60,453 nt of DNA from Acetobacterium malicum subsp. dehalogenans DSM 11527. GTDB lineage: Bacteria; Bacillota; Clostridia; Eubacteriales; Eubacteriaceae. Position numbers and translations under genes: made by a program. The first letter of the stretch is position 1. Every line of letters starts with the position of its first letter. Positions 17,123 through 26,226 of the stretch are shown one piece after another. The DNA is taken from NCBI RefSeq assembly GCF_000472665.1, contig NZ_AXAC01000030.1, positions 1-60,453 of the forward strand, in the 5' to 3' direction. Under the pieces are notes generated by a model, which saw only the letters and a list, made by a program, of their open reading frames with translations, was not told where the DNA came from and made no database searches.

Positions 17123-17710
17123 TTGATTCTAATGATCGACAACTATGATTCTTTCACCTATAATTTAGTCCAGTATCTGGAGGGACTGAACGAAACGGTG
17201 ATGGTAAAAAGAAATGATAAAATCACCCTGGACGAGATTGTCCAGCTGGCACCATCCATGATTGTTTTATCACCGGGGCCATGTACCCCCAACGAATCCG
17301 GCATCTGTCTGGATGTGGTCCACCGTTTTAAGGGTGAAATCCCAATCCTGGGTATTTGTCTGGGCCATCAGATCATCGGTCAGGCCTTTGGCTGTAAGAT
17401 TACTAAAGCCCTGGAGCCAGTCCATGGCAAAGTCCACGCCATCTCCCATGACAATACCGGAGTGTTTGGAGGACTCAATAATCCCCTGAAGGTGACGCGG
17501 TACCATTCTCTGGTAGTGGAAAATCACGAAATTCCGGACTTTTTTGAGATTACCGCCCGTACTGAGCAAAATGAGATCATGGGGATGCGACATAAAGACT
17601 ATCCGATCGAAGGGGTGCAGTTTCATCCTGAAGCGATTCTCACCGAAATGGGGATGGAATTATTGGACAACTTTTTTCAATCGACAAAAGAAAATGGTGC
17701 AAGATGCTAA
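17123..17710 (+). CDS. pabA: aminodeoxychorismate/anthranilate synthase glutamine amidotransferase
   Basis: A 195-residue class I glutamine amidotransferase: nucleophile Cys in GICLGHQ, His-Glu in VQFHPEA. It supplies ammonia to its partner. The start is TTG at 17123 (AGAGG eight bases upstream), giving MILMIDNYDSF as in homologues. The next gene overlaps by seven bases and is pabB-like, and pabC follows, so the folate role (p-aminobenzoate) is likely. It could also serve tryptophan synthesis, as in Bacillus. Confidence 0.9.
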   Translation: MILMIDNYDSFTYNLVQYLEGLNETVMVKRNDKITLDEIVQLAPSMIVLSPGPCTPNESGICLDVVHRFKGEIPILGICLGHQIIGQAFGCKITKALEPVHGKVHAISHDNTGVFGGLNNPLKVTRYHSLVVENHEIPDFFEITARTEQNEIMGMRHKDYPIEGVQFHPEAILTEMGMELLDNFFQSTKENGARC

Positions 17711-19074
17711 TACAAGAAATAAAAACCGACTTAACGAGTTTTGAAAGCTATCTTTTATTTAAAGATGAGCCCTACAGTTTCTTTCTGGACAGCGGAAGAG
17801 ACCCGGACAGCCTGGGACGTTATTCATTTATCGGCGGGAGTCCTTTTCTGGTTTTTACCAGCAAAGCCGATGCCATTACCATTAAAACTAAAACTACAAC
17901 GAAAACGGTTACCGGAGACCCTTTTGCAGAACTGCAAAAGTTACTAAAACAGTATAAAATGGATTATCCATCCCCGTTTCCTTTTATCGGCGGGGCGGTG
18001 GGTTATTTTGCCTATGATCTTTGTCATCATCTGGAAGAGTCCCCTCGTAGCGCTGTAGATGATGTGGGTATTCCCGATTGTTTTATGGGTTTCTATGATG
18101 GCATTGTGATCATCGATCATAAAGAAAATAAAACCTATGTGGCCGCCCTGGGAATTGAAGAAAATGAAGCGGATATTGTCAGCCGCTTGGCTGCAAAATT
18201 TGCCGGTGATCCCAAGGTCGCCATCCGTTCGGATTTTAAAATCAATGAAAATGTCGAATTCCGGGGTAATTTCACCAAACCGGAATATCTGAAAGCCCTG
18301 GATGCGGTTCATGAATACATTCTGGCCGGAGATATTTACCAGACCAATTTGACCCAGCGGTTTAACGCCGATCTACAGATTACGCCCCTGGAATTATACA
18401 GCGAACTGCGAAAAATCAACCCGGCTCCCTTTGCCAGCTATATCGATTTTGGCGAAGGTCAGATTGTTTCCAGTTCGCCGGAACGTTTTATTCTGGTTCA
18501 GGGTCGCAATATTGAAACCCGACCGATCAAGGGGACCATGCCCCGGGGCAAAACCGCTGCGGAAGATGCCGCCAACCGGGAGACCCTGGTCAACAGTGAA
18601 AAGGATAAAGCGGAACTGCTGATGATTGTTGATCTGGAACGGAACGATCTCGGCAAAATTGCCAAAACCGGCACCGTTAAGGTTCCGGAATTATTTAAGC
18701 TGGAAACGTATCAGACCGTGTTTCACCTGGTTTCAACCGTTACGGCTGAATTAAAAGACGATCTCGATGCCATCGACTGTGTCAAGGCGACCTTTCCCGG
18801 CGGTTCAATTACCGGTGCACCAAAGATCCGGGCGATGGAGATTATTGATGAGCTGGAGCCGACCCAGCGAAACATTTATACTGGTTCGATCGGCTATATT
18901 GGTTTCAACGGCGATCTGGATCTTAATATTGTCATCCGGACGATTGTCTGCAAGGATGGTAAAGGTTATTTTCAGGTCGGTGGCGGGATCGTCTGGGATT
19001 CCGACAACGAGTCTGAGTATCAGGAAACCTTCGATAAGGGTCGCGCCCTAATGGATGCGTTAAAACGATATTAA
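17704..19074 (+). CDS. pabB: aminodeoxychorismate synthase component I
   Basis: A 456-residue chorismate-binding enzyme. The motif PIKGTMPRGK carries the lysine that marks aminodeoxychorismate synthase, where anthranilate synthase has PIAGT. TFPGGSITGAPK and the C-terminal GGGIVWDS are the usual active-site segments. It converts chorismate and ammonia to 4-amino-4-deoxychorismate and forms a complex with PabA. The gene lies between pabA (overlapping) and pabC. Confidence 0.93.
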   Translation: MLIQEIKTDLTSFESYLLFKDEPYSFFLDSGRDPDSLGRYSFIGGSPFLVFTSKADAITIKTKTTTKTVTGDPFAELQKLLKQYKMDYPSPFPFIGGAVGYFAYDLCHHLEESPRSAVDDVGIPDCFMGFYDGIVIIDHKENKTYVAALGIEENEADIVSRLAAKFAGDPKVAIRSDFKINENVEFRGNFTKPEYLKALDAVHEYILAGDIYQTNLTQRFNADLQITPLELYSELRKINPAPFASYIDFGEGQIVSSSPERFILVQGRNIETRPIKGTMPRGKTAAEDAANRETLVNSEKDKAELLMIVDLERNDLGKIAKTGTVKVPELFKLETYQTVFHLVSTVTAELKDDLDAIDCVKATFPGGSITGAPKIRAMEIIDELEPTQRNIYTGSIGYIGFNGDLDLNIVIRTIVCKDGKGYFQVGGGIVWDSDNESEYQETFDKGRALMDALKRY

Positions 19075-19075
19075 A

Positions 19076-19885
19076 ATGGATTACGTCAGTTATAACGGAG
19101 AGATTTCAAAAAAAATCCAGATGCCTCTGGATCAGGGCTTTCTTTATGGCTATGGGGTGTTTGAAACCATCAACGTGGCCCAGGGTCAACCCGTGTTCTT
19201 TGAAGATCACATGGAACGGTTAAAGCAGAGTGCCCTGGTGATGAGCCTCAAGTTGACCAGCCATCCCGAGCAGATCTGGACCGACTGTTTGAAGGTCATC
19301 GCCAAAAATGAGATGGAGCGCAGCGGTCTGCGGGTCACCCTCAGTAAGGGGTTGACCGCCGATAATCTGTTGATCACGGCCCGGGAAAACCATTATGACC
19401 GCCAGATGTTTGAGCAGGGTGTGAAAATTTGCACCAGTGATGCGGTCCGCAATGAAACATCCCGGCTGGTGAGTATTAAGTCCAACAATTATCTCGAGAA
19501 TCTGCTGATCCTAAATGAAGCTAAGACTCGCGGTTTTTGTGAAGCGATTTTTTATAACACCCAGGGCTATCTGGCCGAAGGCTGTATGACCAATCTCTTT
19601 TTGATCAAAAACGGAACCGTCTACACCCCGGCGAGAGATTGCGGGCTGCTGGCCGGCATTATCCGAAACCGGGTAATCGAGCTGCTAAAAGCCAATCATA
19701 TCGCGATCGAAGAGGGGTATTACACTGGGGATCAATTGCGGGCAGCTGATGAAGTTTTTATCACCAATTCACTGATGGAAATCATGCCGGTGAAACAGGT
19801 CGATAAACAGTGTTACGGGATTGGCCCAGAAACTCTGACTGCCCGGATCGATGGGTTATTTCAACAAACCTGGGGTCAGAGTTAA
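19076..19885 (+). CDS. pabC: 4-amino-4-deoxychorismate lyase (class IV PLP enzyme)
   Basis: A 269-residue fold-type IV PLP protein, related to branched-chain aminotransferases. Features are LYGYGVFETI, SNNYLENLLILNEAK with the PLP region, and EVFITNSLMEIMPV near the end. Behind pabB with one base between, it should release pyruvate and p-aminobenzoate. A D-amino acid aminotransferase role is possible from sequence alone; context favours PabC. Confidence 0.85.
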   Translation: MDYVSYNGEISKKIQMPLDQGFLYGYGVFETINVAQGQPVFFEDHMERLKQSALVMSLKLTSHPEQIWTDCLKVIAKNEMERSGLRVTLSKGLTADNLLITARENHYDRQMFEQGVKICTSDAVRNETSRLVSIKSNNYLENLLILNEAKTRGFCEAIFYNTQGYLAEGCMTNLFLIKNGTVYTPARDCGLLAGIIRNRVIELLKANHIAIEEGYYTGDQLRAADEVFITNSLMEIMPVKQVDKQCYGIGPETLTARIDGLFQQTWGQS

Positions 19886-19929
19886 ATTATCTGTAATCTG
19901 AGTTAAGAATAAACGAAAAATTAAGCACC

Positions 19930-19969
19930 AGCCTTGCCATGAATGCAAAAATCCGTGGCAGGGCTTTTT
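19930..19969 (+). terminator. terminator of the pab operon
   Basis: AGCCTTGCCA pairs with TGGCAGGGCT (one G-U) across a 16-base loop, followed by T5. Confidence 0.75.
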
Positions 19970-20005
19970 GCGAGTGGTGATGAGCTGAATAAATTGAAAC
20001 AGGCT

Positions 20006-20035
20006 TTGTCAGTAAACGACAAACTGTGTTAAAAT
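20006..20035 (+). promoter_or_regulatory. promoter of the HD-cca-tatD operon
   Basis: TTGTCA (20006-20011) and TAAAAT (20030-20035), spacer 18 bp, about 105 bases before the HD gene. Confidence 0.55.
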
Positions 20036-20141
20036 ACACTTAATAAAAAGAAGATTATTGCTGACAGCAAGGCAATTTTTGTTCATTGATGATAAAGTGG
20101 CAATCAGCCGAATAATTTAGAAAGAAGGATGAGGAGATAAA

Positions 20142-20720
20142 ATGAGTACACAAATGGATCGAGAAAAAGCGTTGGCATTGTTGAAAGAATATAATGAAAG
20201 TGAATCCCTGGTCAATCATGGCCTAGCGGTTTCGGGCGTAATGGCACATTTTGCCAGACTGGAAGGGGAAGACCCCGACTATTGGGGGATTGTCGGGCTG
20301 CTTCACGATCTGGATTATGAAAAATATCCGGAGCAACATTGCGTTAAGGTGGTCGAAATACTGGAAGCCAATGATTATGAGAAAGCTTTTATTAACAGCG
20401 TCGTCAGTCATGGCTTTGGTCTCTGCGCAGATGTGGAACCCACCCATCAAATGGAAAAAATTCTCTATGCCACCGATGAACTGGCCGGGTTGATCACTGC
20501 CTGCGCCTATATGCGGCCCTCCAAAAGTGTCAATGACCTGGAACTGAAATCGGTGAAAAAGAAATTCAAAACCGCCAGTTTTGCCGCCGGGGTCAATCGC
20601 GAGGTGGTCACCAAAGGCGCCGAGATGGCCGGTTATTCCCTAGATGAGCTGATGCAGGAAACGATTATGGGAATGCGGGCCGTTGCCGATGACATCGGTC
20701 TGGGAAGTAATGAAGCTTAA
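20142..20720 (+). CDS. HD-domain phosphohydrolase-like protein
   Basis: A 192-residue protein of the HD/HDIG type. Metal ligands are visible as VNHGLAV, GLLHDLDYEKYPEQH and VVSHG, ending near LYATDELAGL. Family members hydrolyse nucleotides or phosphate esters, but the substrate here cannot be told. It shares an operon with cca and tatD; its end overlaps the cca start by 11 bases, which hints at RNA- or nucleotide-related housekeeping. Confidence 0.75.
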   Translation: MSTQMDREKALALLKEYNESESLVNHGLAVSGVMAHFARLEGEDPDYWGIVGLLHDLDYEKYPEQHCVKVVEILEANDYEKAFINSVVSHGFGLCADVEPTHQMEKILYATDELAGLITACAYMRPSKSVNDLELKSVKKKFKTASFAAGVNREVVTKGAEMAGYSLDELMQETIMGMRAVADDIGLGSNEA

Positions 20721-22044
20721 TCTCCCGGTTCCGGTAGAAAAGGCCTTTAAGCAACTGGAAAGCTGTGGATTCTGTGGATATCTGGTGGGCGGCTGTGTCC
20801 GGGATTATCTACTGAATACCCCACCGACAGACTTTGATATGACCACCGACGCTACCCCAGCGGAAATAATTGCGTGTTTCGCCGGCTGCCGGGTCGTTGA
20901 AACTGGTATCCGCCACGGTACCGTAACGGTCGTGATCGAGGAGATGGCGATCGAAATAACCACCCACCGGATCGAAGGCGAGTATTCGGACAGCCGTCAT
21001 CCGGATGCGGTGACGTTTACCAGAAACCTGGCCGATGACCTGGCCAGGCGGGATTTTACCATCAACGCGATGGCCTACCATCCCCAAAAAGGTCTGATTG
21101 ATCTTTATGGCGGAGCTGCTGATCTCAAAAAAAAGATCATCCGCGGGGTTGGTGATCCGCACCAAAGAATGGCTGAGGACGCCCTGCGAATGCTTCGGGG
21201 CCTGCGTTTTGGCGCGGTTCTGGGCTTTGCTCTGGAAGCCGAAACTGGCACCGCGATCCGGCAGAATTGTGGACAACTCCGTCATATTTCAGCGGAGCGG
21301 ATTGCTACTGAACTGAATAAATTAATCTGCGGCAAAAACGCCAAAGCGATCATTCTCGAAGAAACAGCGGTTTTAGGGGTGGTGATCCCGGAACTACTGC
21401 CGGCCAAAAACTTTGATCAGATGAATCCTCACCATTGCTATGATGTCTTGACCCATACGGCAGTGGCGATGGAAACCCTGGCGCCGGTGCCGCGGTTGCG
21501 GTGGGCCATGCTTTTTCACGACCTGGGAAAACCCCAGACCTTTACCCGGGATGATGCCGGCGTGGGCCATTTTAAAGGTCACAGTAAGGTATCGGAAGCG
21601 ATGGCCCGGCAGCGCTTAACCGACTTGCGGATTAGTAAAAATACCGTTGATCAGGTCTGTCTGCTGGTAAAATACCACGATACCTTGATTGAGGCCGATA
21701 AAACCAGCGTTAAGCGCTGGCTGAATTGCCTGACAGAGCCACTGTTTCGTGATCTGATTGCGATTAAGCGGGGTGATAACCTGGCTCAGGCCCCTGAGTA
21801 TCATGGACGGTTGGCGTCGCTGGAAAGACTGGCGGCACTGCTGGATCAGGTGATCGCCGAAAAGGCCTGTTTCGCGCTGAAAGATCTGGCCGTCAACGGT
21901 AATGATCTGATTGGCCTGGGGATAGAAAACGGGGCCGAAATTGGCCGGATTCTTAAACAACTGTTGGAAGGCGTCATCGAGGAAGCCTATCAAAACAAAA
22001 AAGATATTTTAATTGAAAAAGCAAAGGAGATGCATAGATGTTAA
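20710..22044 (+). CDS. cca: CCA-adding tRNA nucleotidyltransferase with HD domain
   Basis: About 444 residues. The nucleotidyltransferase head has GGCVRD, the metal aspartates in DFDMTTDA and RRDFTINAMA; a C-terminal HD domain has LFHDLGKP. It adds or repairs the tRNA 3' CCA. I prefer ATG 20710 (MKLNLPVP) with GGGAAG upstream over an in-frame ATG at 20683 lying deep inside the HD gene. It overlaps tatD by seven bases. Confidence 0.92.
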   Translation: MKLNLPVPVEKAFKQLESCGFCGYLVGGCVRDYLLNTPPTDFDMTTDATPAEIIACFAGCRVVETGIRHGTVTVVIEEMAIEITTHRIEGEYSDSRHPDAVTFTRNLADDLARRDFTINAMAYHPQKGLIDLYGGAADLKKKIIRGVGDPHQRMAEDALRMLRGLRFGAVLGFALEAETGTAIRQNCGQLRHISAERIATELNKLICGKNAKAIILEETAVLGVVIPELLPAKNFDQMNPHHCYDVLTHTAVAMETLAPVPRLRWAMLFHDLGKPQTFTRDDAGVGHFKGHSKVSEAMARQRLTDLRISKNTVDQVCLLVKYHDTLIEADKTSVKRWLNCLTEPLFRDLIAIKRGDNLAQAPEYHGRLASLERLAALLDQVIAEKACFALKDLAVNGNDLIGLGIENGAEIGRILKQLLEGVIEEAYQNKKDILIEKAKEMHRC

Positions 22045-22826
22045 TTGACAGCCATGCCCATATCGACGATCAAAAATTTAATGAGGACCGCGAAGCGGTG
22101 CTGGAAAACGCCCGGGCCGCCGGGGTGGAGCTGATAATCAATCCCGGCGCTGATGAGGCTTCCAGTTTCCGGGCCGTGGCAATGAGTGAAAAATACCCGA
22201 TGGTTTATGCTACCGTTGGGATTCACCCCCATGATGCCAAGGATTACGATGCCCACAAACACGATGCGCTGTTAACGGAATGGGCCAGCAAAGAAAAGGT
22301 GGTGGCCATCGGCGAAATCGGTCTGGACTACCACTATGACTATTCCCCCCGGGATGTCCAACAGGAAGTCTTTATTCGTCAGCTTATCATCGCCAAAGCG
22401 GTGGCGCTGCCGATTGTGATCCATAACCGGGAATCGATGGAGGATATGGTTAAGATCTTAAAGGAATACTTTACGCCGGAGTACGGCGGCATTATGCACA
22501 GTTACAGCGGTTCGGTGGAAATGGCAAAAGTCTTTCTGGACATGGGCTTCCATCTGTCGATTTCCGGACCGCTGACCTTCAGCAATGCCCGGAAACTGCC
22601 GGAAGTTGTTGCGATGATGCCATTGGACCGGTTGCTGATTGAAACGGACAGTCCCTATCTGACCCCCACTCCCCATCGGGGCAAACGGAACGAGCCAGCT
22701 TATGTGCGTTTTGTAGCTGCTGAAATTGCCCGGATCCGGGGGATCACGGTGGAAGCGGTGGCGGAGATTACGACTGCAAATGCTAAAAGAGTGTTCGGCA
22801 TCGCTGAAAAGACAATGGAAAGATAA
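22038..22826 (+). CDS. tatD: TatD-family metal-dependent deoxyribonuclease
   Basis: A 262-residue TIM-barrel hydrolase. Metal ligands are seen in DSHAHIDD, GEIGLDYHYD, VIHNRE, MHSYSG and ETDSPYL. TatD proteins trim DNA 3' ends and take part in repair and DNA breakdown. It is the last gene of the operon with cca. Confidence 0.92.
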   Translation: MLIDSHAHIDDQKFNEDREAVLENARAAGVELIINPGADEASSFRAVAMSEKYPMVYATVGIHPHDAKDYDAHKHDALLTEWASKEKVVAIGEIGLDYHYDYSPRDVQQEVFIRQLIIAKAVALPIVIHNRESMEDMVKILKEYFTPEYGGIMHSYSGSVEMAKVFLDMGFHLSISGPLTFSNARKLPEVVAMMPLDRLLIETDSPYLTPTPHRGKRNEPAYVRFVAAEIARIRGITVEAVAEITTANAKRVFGIAEKTMER

Positions 22827-22934
22827 AAACACTAAAAAACAATAAAAAATGCAAATCAACTGTTCATTTTCCTTGACAATCGAAATAAATTCAGATAAAA
22901 TGTTTAGCGTACCTTCGGGACAGAAAATGAATAA

Positions 22935-23009
22935 AGGGGTATCGCCAAGCGGTAAGGCAATGGACTCTGACTCCATCACTCGCAGGTTCGAATCCTGCTA
23001 CCTCTGCCA
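22935..23009 (+). tRNA. tRNA-Gln (CTG)
   Basis: The 75-nt cloverleaf has acceptor AGGGGTA/TACCTCT, anticodon stem ATGGA/TCCAT with loop CTCTGAC (anticodon CTG), T arm GCAGG-TTCGAAT-CCTGC and encoded CCA. The downstream A+T-rich island begins within 300 bases, so this tRNA may be an integration point, though I saw no repeated 3' end. Confidence 0.93.
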
Positions 23010-23022
23010 AAATGTACTTAAA

Positions 23023-23105
23023 TAGCCACAGATTGAATGTTGTCATCTGACTAACCTTAACGGTTTCCCAGAAGTTTCCACAGCATTTTATCTGTGGCTT
23101 TTTTT
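23023..23105 (+). terminator. long-loop terminator after tRNA-Gln
   Basis: AGCCACAGAT and ATCTGTGGCT are perfect complements about 60 bases apart, followed by T7. Confidence 0.6.
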
Positions 23106-23109
23106 CGTG

Positions 23110-23835
23110 CTTTTTTGACTGGCTTTTTCTCACATACAGTCCGTCAATCTTAGTGGCAGCCTGGACTTTTAGTGATTCAAAAACATGAATTGTATGTCCC
23201 CAATCATGTTTACCTGTCAGACTGGCCAGTGATCGCCAATAATGCTGGTGCGGATCTGTTTATCAGCATCCACCATAACGGTTAATCGGATCCAAGTTTG
23301 TCAACGACTTGTGCGCTCTGATAACTAGGTAATGATGCCGTCGGCTAGCAATGCTTTACTTGAATGATATTTACAACCGGCTAGAGCGACAACAGTGAGG
23401 TTTGATCGAAAGGGATAATTCTGACATGACTTATACGAATTGTCTGCTTTAATAATCTCTGAGGTTATGTTTGCTAGTTGTTCAGCTGACTGCGCGCTGT
23501 TCATATTTCATATTATGACGGTGCCGAATTGGAAGTTCTGAACATTCTGGATGGTATTTTTGTATATTTTTGATAGGTTAATTTATGACCACATTCGGGT
23601 GGTTGATTTTTTAATATTTAATTTACGTTCGTATGCTATTATTAACAGGAAATAGGGTATCTATATTCAAAAAAGAACTTTTTTCACGATCAGGTCAAGA
23701 ATGTTTCTTTACAAACTGTGTTTAAAGATGTAATATAGCTGTATATACAGATGCGTTGACGAAATTAGCGTATTTTATTATATTTGATGATTGCAAATGA
23801 TTACATTTCGAATTTGCTGATGAGAGGAAATAATA
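23110..23835. other. geneless island edge with an amidase relic
   Basis: No intact gene in about 720 bases. At 23235-23285 the plus strand encodes ANNAGADLFISIHHNG then a stop, the conserved AN..ADLFISIH.N motif of N-acetylmuramoyl-L-alanine amidases (Amidase_3). RLASDR just upstream in another frame fits the same family, so this is a frameshifted, decayed amidase. The rest becomes A+T-rich and shows no recognisable feature. Confidence 0.5.
23235..23285 (+). pseudogene. fragment of an N-acetylmuramoyl-L-alanine amidase
   Basis: Seventeen codons matching the zinc-ligand/catalytic neighbourhood of Amidase_3 enzymes; both flanks are out of frame or lost. Confidence 0.5.
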
Positions 23836-24585
23836 ATGAGTTCTCCGCAAATCATTACTTTTATTCATAATGTTTTAAATCAAAAACTAAATGAAATTGA
23901 AAACCATTTTAAGTCTGATATGATATATATCAACGGTCCGATTTCTGATGATTTGCTTGGCGTCTTTTTAGAATGTGTTGAAGAATTAATTGAAGATAAG
24001 AACGAAAAACACGACGGAAGACTATTAATTATGTTGACCACGACTGGTGGAAGTGCAGAAGTGGTCGAGAGGTTAGTTAATATTTGTAGAGCAAAATATA
24101 ATGAAGTTAATTTCTTAGTTCCTGATTATGCTTATAGTGCGGGTACAATATTTTGCATGAGTGGTGACTCGATATATATGGATTATTCGAGTGTTTTGGG
24201 ACCGATTGATCCTCAAGTAATGAATAAGGATGGAAAGTATGTAGCTGCGCTAGGTTATTTGGATAAGATGAGGGAATTTGTAGAAAAATCCCAAATTCAA
24301 CAATTAAGTGAGGCTGAGTTTTTAATGCTAAAAGAGATGGATTTAGCAGAATTAAGATCATTTGAACAAGCGGTTGAGCTAACTACCGATTTGCTAAAAG
24401 ATTGGTTAGTGAGGTATAAATTCAAAAATTGGGATAAACACAGTGATAATACTGATGTTACTGAAGAAGATAAGGTAGGGCGGGCGGTTGAAATTGCTCA
24501 GAAATTAGCAGATTATAAAGAATGGAAGACTCACGGGAGACCACTTAATATCGAAACACTAACTAATCTAAAATTAAGGGTCTAA
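23836..24585 (+). CDS. ClpP/SDH-type serine protease-like protein
   Basis: A 249-residue protein resembling the SDH_sah/ClpP-like family of serine proteases. The oxyanion segment is TTTGGSAEVVER, the likely nucleophile is Ser in PDYAYSAGTIFCMSGD, and VLGPIDPQ follows. There is no signal peptide or membrane segment, so it should act in the cytoplasm. It starts the first A+T-rich cluster, with AGAGGA upstream. ClpP-like proteases of this kind occur in mobile and defence-type loci; the target is unknown. Confidence 0.7.
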   Translation: MSSPQIITFIHNVLNQKLNEIENHFKSDMIYINGPISDDLLGVFLECVEELIEDKNEKHDGRLLIMLTTTGGSAEVVERLVNICRAKYNEVNFLVPDYAYSAGTIFCMSGDSIYMDYSSVLGPIDPQVMNKDGKYVAALGYLDKMREFVEKSQIQQLSEAEFLMLKEMDLAELRSFEQAVELTTDLLKDWLVRYKFKNWDKHSDNTDVTEEDKVGRAVEIAQKLADYKEWKTHGRPLNIETLTNLKLRV

Positions 24586-24621
24586 GATTATTCGAATGAT
24601 AATAATCTTAGACCCTTAATT
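24572..24621. terminator. 21-bp perfect inverted repeat covering the protease stop codon
   Basis: AATTAAGGGTCTAAGATTATT and its exact complement flank an eight-base loop. The left arm contains the last codons and the TAA. No T run follows; it could end transcripts, protect the 3' end or be a protein-binding site. Confidence 0.6.
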
Positions 24622-24701
24622 AGAGATTATTATAATTATGCTCAACAGTACATGGGATTGATTGGCTATGGTGGATTTATTCATACAAGGAGGCATATAT
24701 A

Positions 24702-24899
24702 ATGGGGATTACAAATGATATTGAAAAAATCATAAAAGAATTCGATAAAAATACTGATTATGCTAAAATGGAAATAAATCTTGGGAAAATACTAAAAGAA
24801 GAACATAAAAAATATATATTGTTTCCAGTTGATAAACCCAAGGAAATGATTTGTAGCTATCACTGTGAAAGAAGTAACTTACTAAGAAAAGAACTTTAA
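24702..24899 (+). CDS. small hypothetical protein
   Basis: 65 residues, acidic and helical at first, then CSYHCERSNLLRKEL. The AAGGAGG seven to eight bases before the ATG supports translation. I do not recognise it. It lies between the protease and the DUF3467-like gene. Confidence 0.5.
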   Translation: MGITNDIEKIIKEFDKNTDYAKMEINLGKILKEEHKKYILFPVDKPKEMICSYHCERSNLLRKEL

Positions 24900-24932
24900 C
24901 ATTTAATGTGATATTGAGGTAAAGGTGGTAAT

Positions 24933-25196
24933 ATGGGAACAAAAAGCAAAGATTTTTATACCAATAGTATAGGTATAAACTCAACCTTATTTGAGTTTTC
25001 AATTGATTTTGGGAGAGAAACAGTATACCAGAATGAAAATGGAGATATTGAGAAAACTTATGATAAAGTTGCGAAAATAAGAATGAGTCCTCAATTAGCT
25101 AAAGTTTTATCGGAAATACTTGCAGAGCATATAAATAATTTTGAAAATGAATTAGGTCCAATTTCTCAGATAAGAGGTGAGAAAAATGAAAATTGA
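24933..25196 (+). CDS. DUF3467-like protein
   Basis: 87 residues. The pattern of a beta-strand FEFSIDFGRE followed by VAKIRMSPQLAKVLSEILAEHINNFENELG fits the DUF3467 family (MSPQHAK...L...N...YE..FG). Function is unknown. RBS AAAGGTGG; the end overlaps the following gene by 11 bases, so they are coupled. Confidence 0.65.
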   Translation: MGTKSKDFYTNSIGINSTLFEFSIDFGRETVYQNENGDIEKTYDKVAKIRMSPQLAKVLSEILAEHINNFENELGPISQIRGEKNEN

Positions 25197-25470
25197 GAAT
25201 TTTCAACTAAAGCATGATAGTATTCCTGAAAGTATGCATAAAACGTCAACAAGTAAAAATCCTATTTTTTTAAGTAAGAACATGGATGAATTCTCGTTAT
25301 CGAAATCAAACTTTATGATAGGTGATAGTAAACTTGGGACAAGAAATACAAATAAACAAGCGCTTTTCATTCCAAAAGATAAAGCAGATAAGTTTATTAA
25401 TTCAAAACCCAAGAAAGATTTATTGGATAGACATCGCAGAATAGCGCAAATGTATTCAGAAGGAAAGTGA
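25186..25470 (+). CDS. hypothetical protein, possible partner of the GNAT protein
   Basis: 94 residues, basic and polar, with a C-terminal helical part (FIPKDKADKFINSKPKKDLLDRHRR has a break but stays charged). ATG 25186 is five bases after AGAGGTGA, better than the GTG at 25177. It lies eight bases before the GNAT gene. The size and place resemble an antitoxin or small adaptor, but there is no recognisable DNA-binding motif. Confidence 0.5.
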   Translation: MKIENFQLKHDSIPESMHKTSTSKNPIFLSKNMDEFSLSKSNFMIGDSKLGTRNTNKQALFIPKDKADKFINSKPKKDLLDRHRRIAQMYSEGK

Positions 25471-25478
25471 TTTAGATA

Positions 25479-26021
25479 TTGGAATTAGGATTCTCTAAAC
25501 AAATTAGATTAATATCAAGTGATCTTATTGAGGGGAATATAGGTTTTGATTGCGGAGATCAGGTATTTAATGAATATTTGTTTAAAAAAGCGATAAATGA
25601 TTTAGAAGCGGTTACATACCTTTTTCTTGATAATATGGATGAATCGAGGATTGTAGGGTATTTCTCTTTATCCTGCTCATGTATTGTAGTAGAGAGTAGT
25701 AAATCAAAAACACAATATCCAGCCGTTGAAATAAGCATGTTAGCATTAGACAAAAGATATCAGAAAAAAGTATATCAAAAAGAAGTATCGTCTGAAGATT
25801 GTTTGACATACAGCGATATTTTAATTTCGACTGCCATTGATACAGTTAGAGTTTTTACCGATAAAATTTGTGGCGCAACACATATTACATTGTATTCTTT
25901 AAACGATGAGAAGGCTTTGAAGTTTTACAAGCGAAATGGATTTGAAGATTATGCAGAATCTTTTTTTAAAAAAAGTAATTTTTTTTCGCAGAAATGTGTT
26001 CCTTTATTTCTTGAAATGTAA
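25479..26021 (+). CDS. GNAT-family acetyltransferase
   Basis: A 180-residue protein with the layout of GNAT toxins and N-acetyltransferases: FDCGDQVFNEYLFKKA near the start, a central VEISMLALDKRYQ strand, a helix with DILISTAIDTV and the end motif LYSLNDEKALKFYKRNGFE. It begins at TTG 25479 with GGAAAG upstream. It could be a tRNA-acetylating toxin of the TacT type or an ordinary acetyltransferase; the usual DUF1778 antitoxin is absent. Confidence 0.65.
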   Translation: MELGFSKQIRLISSDLIEGNIGFDCGDQVFNEYLFKKAINDLEAVTYLFLDNMDESRIVGYFSLSCSCIVVESSKSKTQYPAVEISMLALDKRYQKKVYQKEVSSEDCLTYSDILISTAIDTVRVFTDKICGATHITLYSLNDEKALKFYKRNGFEDYAESFFKKSNFFSQKCVPLFLEM

Positions 26022-26065
26022 AAATCTAATTTCTCCACATATTTTTTTAAATAAGCGAGAAGTAC

Positions 26066-26096
26066 AAATAGCAGATCTGTAACGGTCTGCTATTTT
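26066..26096. terminator. terminator after the GNAT gene
   Basis: AAATAGCAGA and TCTGCTATTT form a perfect 10-bp stem with a ten-base loop. Confidence 0.65.
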
Positions 26097-26226
26097 ATTA
26101 TTGATATCAATATAGAACGGATTTGTTATGAAAAAAATGCGCTTTTTATGAAATAGTAAGATGAATTTGGTAAGGAAGTTTATGTTTATTTTAATGATTG
26201 CAAAATTTGACCAGAGCGGCATAACC

